From Flavobacteriales bacterium (GTDB taxonomy: Bacteria; Bacteroidota; Bacteroidia; Flavobacteriales_F; PHOS-HE28), in assembly GCA_016715995.1 (NCBI GenBank), contig JADJXF010000008.1, forward strand, positions 448,409-512,408: a DNA stretch of 64,000 nt, read 5' to 3'. A program made the translations under genes and the position numbers. The notes under the pieces were generated by a model that saw only the letters and a list, made by a program, of their open reading frames with translations, made no database searches and was not told where the DNA came from. Shown here piece after piece: positions 60,584 through 64,000 of the stretch (its first letter is position 1; each line of letters begins with the position of its first letter).

Positions 60584-60592
60584 TCGTCCCGC

Positions 60593-61843
60593 ATGCAGCT
60601 CAGGCGTGTGGTCGTCACCGGTCTGGGCGCGCTCACACCCCTCGGGAACACCCTCCAGCAGTATTGGGAGGGTCTGGTGAGCGGCCGCAGCGGCGCTGCG
60701 CCCATCACCCGCTTCGATGCGAGCAAGTTCAAGACGCGTTTCGCCTGCGAGGTGAAGGGCTTCAACCCCGAGGACTTCATGGACCGCAAGGAGGCGCGGA
60801 AGATGGACCCTTACACCCAGTTCGCTGTGGTGTGCGCCGAGGAGGCCATCAAGGATTCCGGGCTTGATTTGGAGAAGACCGACCGCGACCGGATGGGCGT
60901 GATCTGGGGCAGTGGCATCGGCGGGCTCAAGACCTTTCAGGATGAGTGCATCGCATTCGGAAGAGGCGACGGCACGCCGCGCTTCAACCCCTTCTTCATC
61001 CCGAAGATGATCGCGGACAGCGCCGCAGGCCTGATCAGCATGCGCCATGTGCTGCGCGGCCCGAGCTACGTGACGGCGAGCGCCTGCGCATCGAGCAACA
61101 ACTCGATGATTGACGCCTTCAACTACATCCGCCTCGGTACCTGCGTGGCCGTGGTCACCGGCGGGAGCGAGGCGGCGATCTACGAGGCCGGCGTAGGCGG
61201 GTTCAACGCGCTGCACGCCATGAGCACCCGCAACGACGACCCGGCCACCGCCTCGCGCCCCTACGACAAGGATCGCGACGGCTTTGTGCTGGGGGAGGGT
61301 GGCGCTGCCATCATCCTGGAGGACCGGGAGCACGCCATCGCGCGCGGCGCACGGATCTACGCGGAAGTAATCGGTGGCGGCATGAGCAGCGATGCCTACC
61401 ACATCACCGCTCCGCACCCGGACGGGCTCGGCGCCGAGCTCTGCATGAAGCATGCGCTGCGCGATGCCGGCCTGCGGCCCGAGGACATCGACTACATAAA
61501 CACGCACGGCACCAGCACGCCCATCGGCGATCCGCAGGAGGTGAAGGCCATCCAACGACTCTTCGGAGAGCATGCTTATCAGCTCAACATCAGCGCCACC
61601 AAGAGCATGACCGGCCATCTCCTCGGCGGCGCCGGCGCCGTGGAGGGCGTGGCGGCCATCATGGCGGTCCACACGGACATCGTGCCGCCGACGATCAATC
61701 ACTTCACCGACGACCCCGAGATCGACCCGAAGCTCAACTTCACTTTCAACACGGCGCAGAAGCGCACGGTGAACGCGGCCATGAGCAACACATTCGGCTT
61801 CGGCGGGCACAACACAGCGGTCGTCTTCCGCAAGCACAGCTAG
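60593..61843 (+). CDS. fabF: 3-oxoacyl-[acyl-carrier-protein] synthase II
   Basis: The 416-residue condensing enzyme has the Cys-His-His triad: Cys165 (TASACASSNN), His305 (INTHGTSTP) and His342 (MTGHLLGGAGAVE). FabF elongates acyl-ACP with malonyl-ACP. It is the second gene of acpP-fabF-rnc, with rnc beginning 1 bp after its stop. Confidence 0.97.
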   Translation: MQLRRVVVTGLGALTPLGNTLQQYWEGLVSGRSGAAPITRFDASKFKTRFACEVKGFNPEDFMDRKEARKMDPYTQFAVVCAEEAIKDSGLDLEKTDRDRMGVIWGSGIGGLKTFQDECIAFGRGDGTPRFNPFFIPKMIADSAAGLISMRHVLRGPSYVTASACASSNNSMIDAFNYIRLGTCVAVVTGGSEAAIYEAGVGGFNALHAMSTRNDDPATASRPYDKDRDGFVLGEGGAAIILEDREHAIARGARIYAEVIGGGMSSDAYHITAPHPDGLGAELCMKHALRDAGLRPEDIDYINTHGTSTPIGDPQEVKAIQRLFGEHAYQLNISATKSMTGHLLGGAGAVEGVAAIMAVHTDIVPPTINHFTDDPEIDPKLNFTFNTAQKRTVNAAMSNTFGFGGHNTAVVFRKHS

Positions 61844-61844
61844 C

Positions 61845-62648
61845 GTGATTGCACGCCTGTTCAGCCGCGCACGCAACCCCGAAGAGCGTCGGGTGCGGGC
61901 GTGGTGCCGTCAGACTCTCGGCATAACACCGGGCGACCTGCCCCTTTACCGTCAGGCCTTGCGGCATGTGAGCGCGGTGTCTGACGAGCGACCGGATCTG
62001 CCGGACAACGAGCGCCTGGAGTTCCTGGGCGACGCCGTGCTCGATGCCATCATTGGCGACCTGCTGTTCACCACCTATCCTGGCCAGGGCGAAGGCTACC
62101 TCACCCGGATGCGGAGCAAATTGGTGAGCCGCGCGCAGCTGAATGCGCTCGCCAAGCGGATCGGCATCGAACGGGTGATCGAGACCACCGTGGCGCGCGC
62201 GCACGAATCATCGGTGCCGGGCAACGCGCTGGAGGCGCTCATCGGCGCGCTATTCCTAGACAAGGGCTTTGAACGCACCCGCAAGGTGGTAGTGGGATTG
62301 ATCAAGCAGCACTTCGACCTGAAGGAGATTGAGAAGGAGGACCGCGACGGCAAGAGCCGGTTGCTCGAATGGGGGCAGAAGCGGCGCAAGAAAGTCGAGT
62401 TCGTGGTGCGCGAAGGCGGCGGTGGGCGGGGCCGGCATTACGTCGCGGAGGTCAGCATCAACGGTGAGGTGAAGGGAACGGGGAAGGGCTCCAGCAAGAA
62501 GACCGCCGAGCAGGACGCGGCCCAGAACGCGTTCCGTAGCATGCGCTCGCGTAAGCCACCGGCCTCGCGCGGCGAAGGGCGGCAAGGTCAGGAGGGCGCG
62601 GCGCGCGCGCAGGACCGTCGTGAGCCGCGGGGCAATCGCCCGGATTGA
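61845..62648 (+). CDS. rnc: Ribonuclease III
   Basis: The 267-residue enzyme has the RNase III signature NERLEFLGDAVLDAI, a second acidic cluster at NALEALIGALFLD and a C-terminal double-stranded RNA-binding domain (GKGSSKKTAEQDAAQNAF) at about 165-235. A basic low-complexity tail (RGEGRQGQEGAARAQDRR) of about 30 residues is added. It processes rRNA and cuts double-stranded RNA. GTG start, tightly coupled to fabF. Confidence 0.95.
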   Translation: MIARLFSRARNPEERRVRAWCRQTLGITPGDLPLYRQALRHVSAVSDERPDLPDNERLEFLGDAVLDAIIGDLLFTTYPGQGEGYLTRMRSKLVSRAQLNALAKRIGIERVIETTVARAHESSVPGNALEALIGALFLDKGFERTRKVVVGLIKQHFDLKEIEKEDRDGKSRLLEWGQKRRKKVEFVVREGGGGRGRHYVAEVSINGEVKGTGKGSSKKTAEQDAAQNAFRSMRSRKPPASRGEGRQGQEGAARAQDRREPRGNRPD

Positions 62649-62757
62649 TCGCGCAAGCGGGCCGCCGGATCCATCGTGCGCGGCGAATGACGAGATCTAC
62701 CCTCTCACTTCTAGGGGCAATCCGTGGATAGTAAGAACAGGTGCGTCCACACGGGAA

Positions 62758-62765
62758 TACCTTTG
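62758..62765 (+). promoter_or_regulatory. Bacteroidota -7 promoter element (IPExxxVDY gene)
   Basis: Exact TACCTTTG, 9 bp before the ATG at 62775. Confidence 0.55.
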
Positions 62766-62774
62766 ACATCAGTC

Positions 62775-63191
62775 ATGGCCAAGCACAAACTGCTGGAGGA
62801 GGAAGTGACCCCTCGCGTATCCGTGGTGGGCCTCAGCTGCCATGTGCCTGATTACCGCCTGTGCTGGTCGCTGAACCGGGCTCTGGGCCTCTCGCTTTCG
62901 CGCAGACGCATTGACATCGTGGAACAGGCGCGGGGGAAGGATCTGCATTACACCGTGTTTGAGCAGCTTGACGACGAGGGCGTAGCGCGCTGGTCGTTGG
63001 TGTGCAACACCTGCGGTCGCCGCCGCCTCATCACTGATCAGAAGAAAGCCGATTTCTTCCTTGTGGTGGATGCCGATACGGCCGGGTCCGAGGAGGGCTT
63101 GATGGAACGCCTGCGGGCCGCTGAATTCGTCCTCATGGCATTTCCGGTTCCCTTTGACGAGGTGCGGACGGGACACAAGTTGTTGCTTTGA
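62775..63191 (+). CDS. IPExxxVDY family protein
   Basis: The 138-residue protein fits a small family named for its IPE...VDY motif, found between rnc and pyk in Bacteroidota: DYRLCWSLNRALGLSL near residue 30 and the ADFFLVVDAD region at about 97. Function unknown. The ATG at 62775 was chosen because a promoter box lies just upstream; a GTG at 62724 opens the frame earlier but would include the box. Confidence 0.75.
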   Translation: MAKHKLLEEEVTPRVSVVGLSCHVPDYRLCWSLNRALGLSLSRRRIDIVEQARGKDLHYTVFEQLDDEGVARWSLVCNTCGRRRLITDQKKADFFLVVDADTAGSEEGLMERLRAAEFVLMAFPVPFDEVRTGHKLLL

Positions 63192-63198
63192 CGCCCCG

Positions 63199-64000
63199 AT
63201 GAACGAACCCAAGACCAAGATTGTGGCCACCATCGGCCCTGCCAGCAACTCGCGCGAGGTGCTGCGTGACATGATTCTGAGCGGAATGGATGTGTGCCGG
63301 CTGAATTTCAGCCATGGCGCGTACGATTTCTACGCCGAGCTCATCGTCACCATTCGAGCGCTGAATGAGGAGTTGGGCACCACAGTGGCCATCCTCGCCG
63401 ATCTGCAAGGCCCTAAGCTGCGGGTGGGCACCATGGAGAACGGGCCAATAGAGCTGAAGGATGGGGACCTGCTCACCATCACCACCGAACCGGTCGGAAC
63501 TTGTCAAGCTTGGTCGCGCCAGCTACAAGCGGTTCACCAAGATGTGAAGGCCAGGCCAGTGTCTGTGGATGACGGCAAACTCGCCTCGAAGTGCCCAGGC
63601 ACGGATGGTGCAGAAGACTACGCGGAGTGATTTCATGGCGGCACGCTCAGTGCCAACAAGGGAATCAACCTGCCCAACACGCGCGTCAGCCTGCCCTGCC
63701 TGACCGAGAAGGATCAGCAGGACCTCGAGTTCGCGCTGGATCACGATGTCGATTGGGTCGGCCTGAGCTTCGTGCGCAGCGCGCGCGACATCATCGAGCT
63801 GAAGGGCGTCATCCAGCGGCGAGAGAAGCATGCGCGCGTCATCGCCAAGATCGAGAAGCCGGAGGCGCTGAAGGAGATCGATGAGATCATCCGGGAGGCC
63901 GATGCACTTATGGTGGCGCGTGGCGATCTGGGCGTTGAGATTCCCATGGAGAAGGTGCCATTGGTGCAGAAAGACATCATCCGCCGTTGCCTCGTGCACC
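63199..64000 (+). pseudogene. pyk: Pyruvate kinase, interrupted by an error cluster and cut by the window edge
   Basis: The frame opens with TKIVATIGPASNSREVL and MDVCRLNFSHG, and after the break continues with NKGINLPNTRVSLPCLTEKD, GLSFVRS, VIAKIEKPEAL and MVARGDLGVE, all classical pyruvate kinase blocks with substrate Lys and metal Glu/Asp. Between about 63495 and 63640 the sequence is garbled: KLGRASYKRFTK appears in another frame, several single bases are missing or extra, and a TGA stands at 63628 in the main frame. Flanks are in the same frame, so indels compensate. As the enzyme is central to glycolysis I think this is low-quality consensus. The 3' end lies outside. Confidence 0.85.

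Overview
The window is GC-rich bacterial chromosome from a member of the Bacteroidota, most likely a Flavobacteriales-like lineage. The evidence is a PorZ homologue and four more proteins with type IX secretion (T9SS) C-terminal sorting domains, lineage-typical families (DUF4292, DUF4837, DUF4175, IPExxxVDY), and promoters of the Bacteroidota form TAnnTTTG instead of a sigma70 -10 box. There is no prophage, IS element or CRISPR array. Two tRNA genes are present (Cys on the minus strand, Asn on the plus strand).

Layout. 1-7.6 kb: TPR protein, DUF4292 lipoprotein, EnvC-like murein hydrolase activator, tatA-gatA, MltD-like lytic transglycosylase, DUF4837 lipoprotein, an 80-aa orphan. 7.6-15.5 kb, mostly minus strand: S9 oligopeptidase, porZ-recO, tRNA-Cys, gltX-folB, a small GNAT protein. 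15.5-23.4 kb: two tandem paralogous secreted proteins with a C2-like domain, DUF4175 coiled-coil membrane protein, serine-kinase-like ATPase, ybeY. 23.5-31.9 kb: mnmG with two parS-like sites at its 3' end, a methyltransferase, an ALDH7-type dehydrogenase, a TlpA-like lipoprotein, M28 peptidase and rpiB. 31.98-32.38 kb is an AT-richer gene-free stretch with DnaA-box-like 9-mers, a candidate oriC. 32.4-37.7 kb: MORN-repeat protein, six-PAS histidine kinase and LytTR response regulator. 37.7-42.9 kb: rnr, prs, rplY, pth, ferritin. 42.9-48.5 kb: a frameshifted M28 peptidase, a YfiR-like/TPR/SpoIIE-phosphatase operon, a tandem USP. 48.7-52.8 kb: two short ssb paralogues bracketing an ECF sigma - membrane protein - PKD/T9SS operon. 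53.0-56.1 kb: a PKD surface protein built from four 552-bp tandem repeats. 56.2-64 kb: tRNA-Asn, PfkB kinase, biotin carrier, rnhA, marC, purN, an iodotyrosine-deiodinase-like flavoprotein, acpP-fabF-rnc, IPExxxVDY protein and pyruvate kinase.

The most interesting signals are the parS-like pair plus candidate oriC within about 7 kb, a recurring promoter motif TAnnTT(T/C)G that sets many start codons and implies very short leaders, the ECF/T9SS cassette between ssb duplicates, the C2-domain T9SS pair, and an IYD-like enzyme with its substrate-binding Glu/Tyr/Lys conserved. Three genes are broken by small indels (M28 peptidase, PKD protein, pyruvate kinase); the pattern looks more like consensus errors than decay, but this cannot be settled from the sequence alone. 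All family assignments are by motif reading without database searches.
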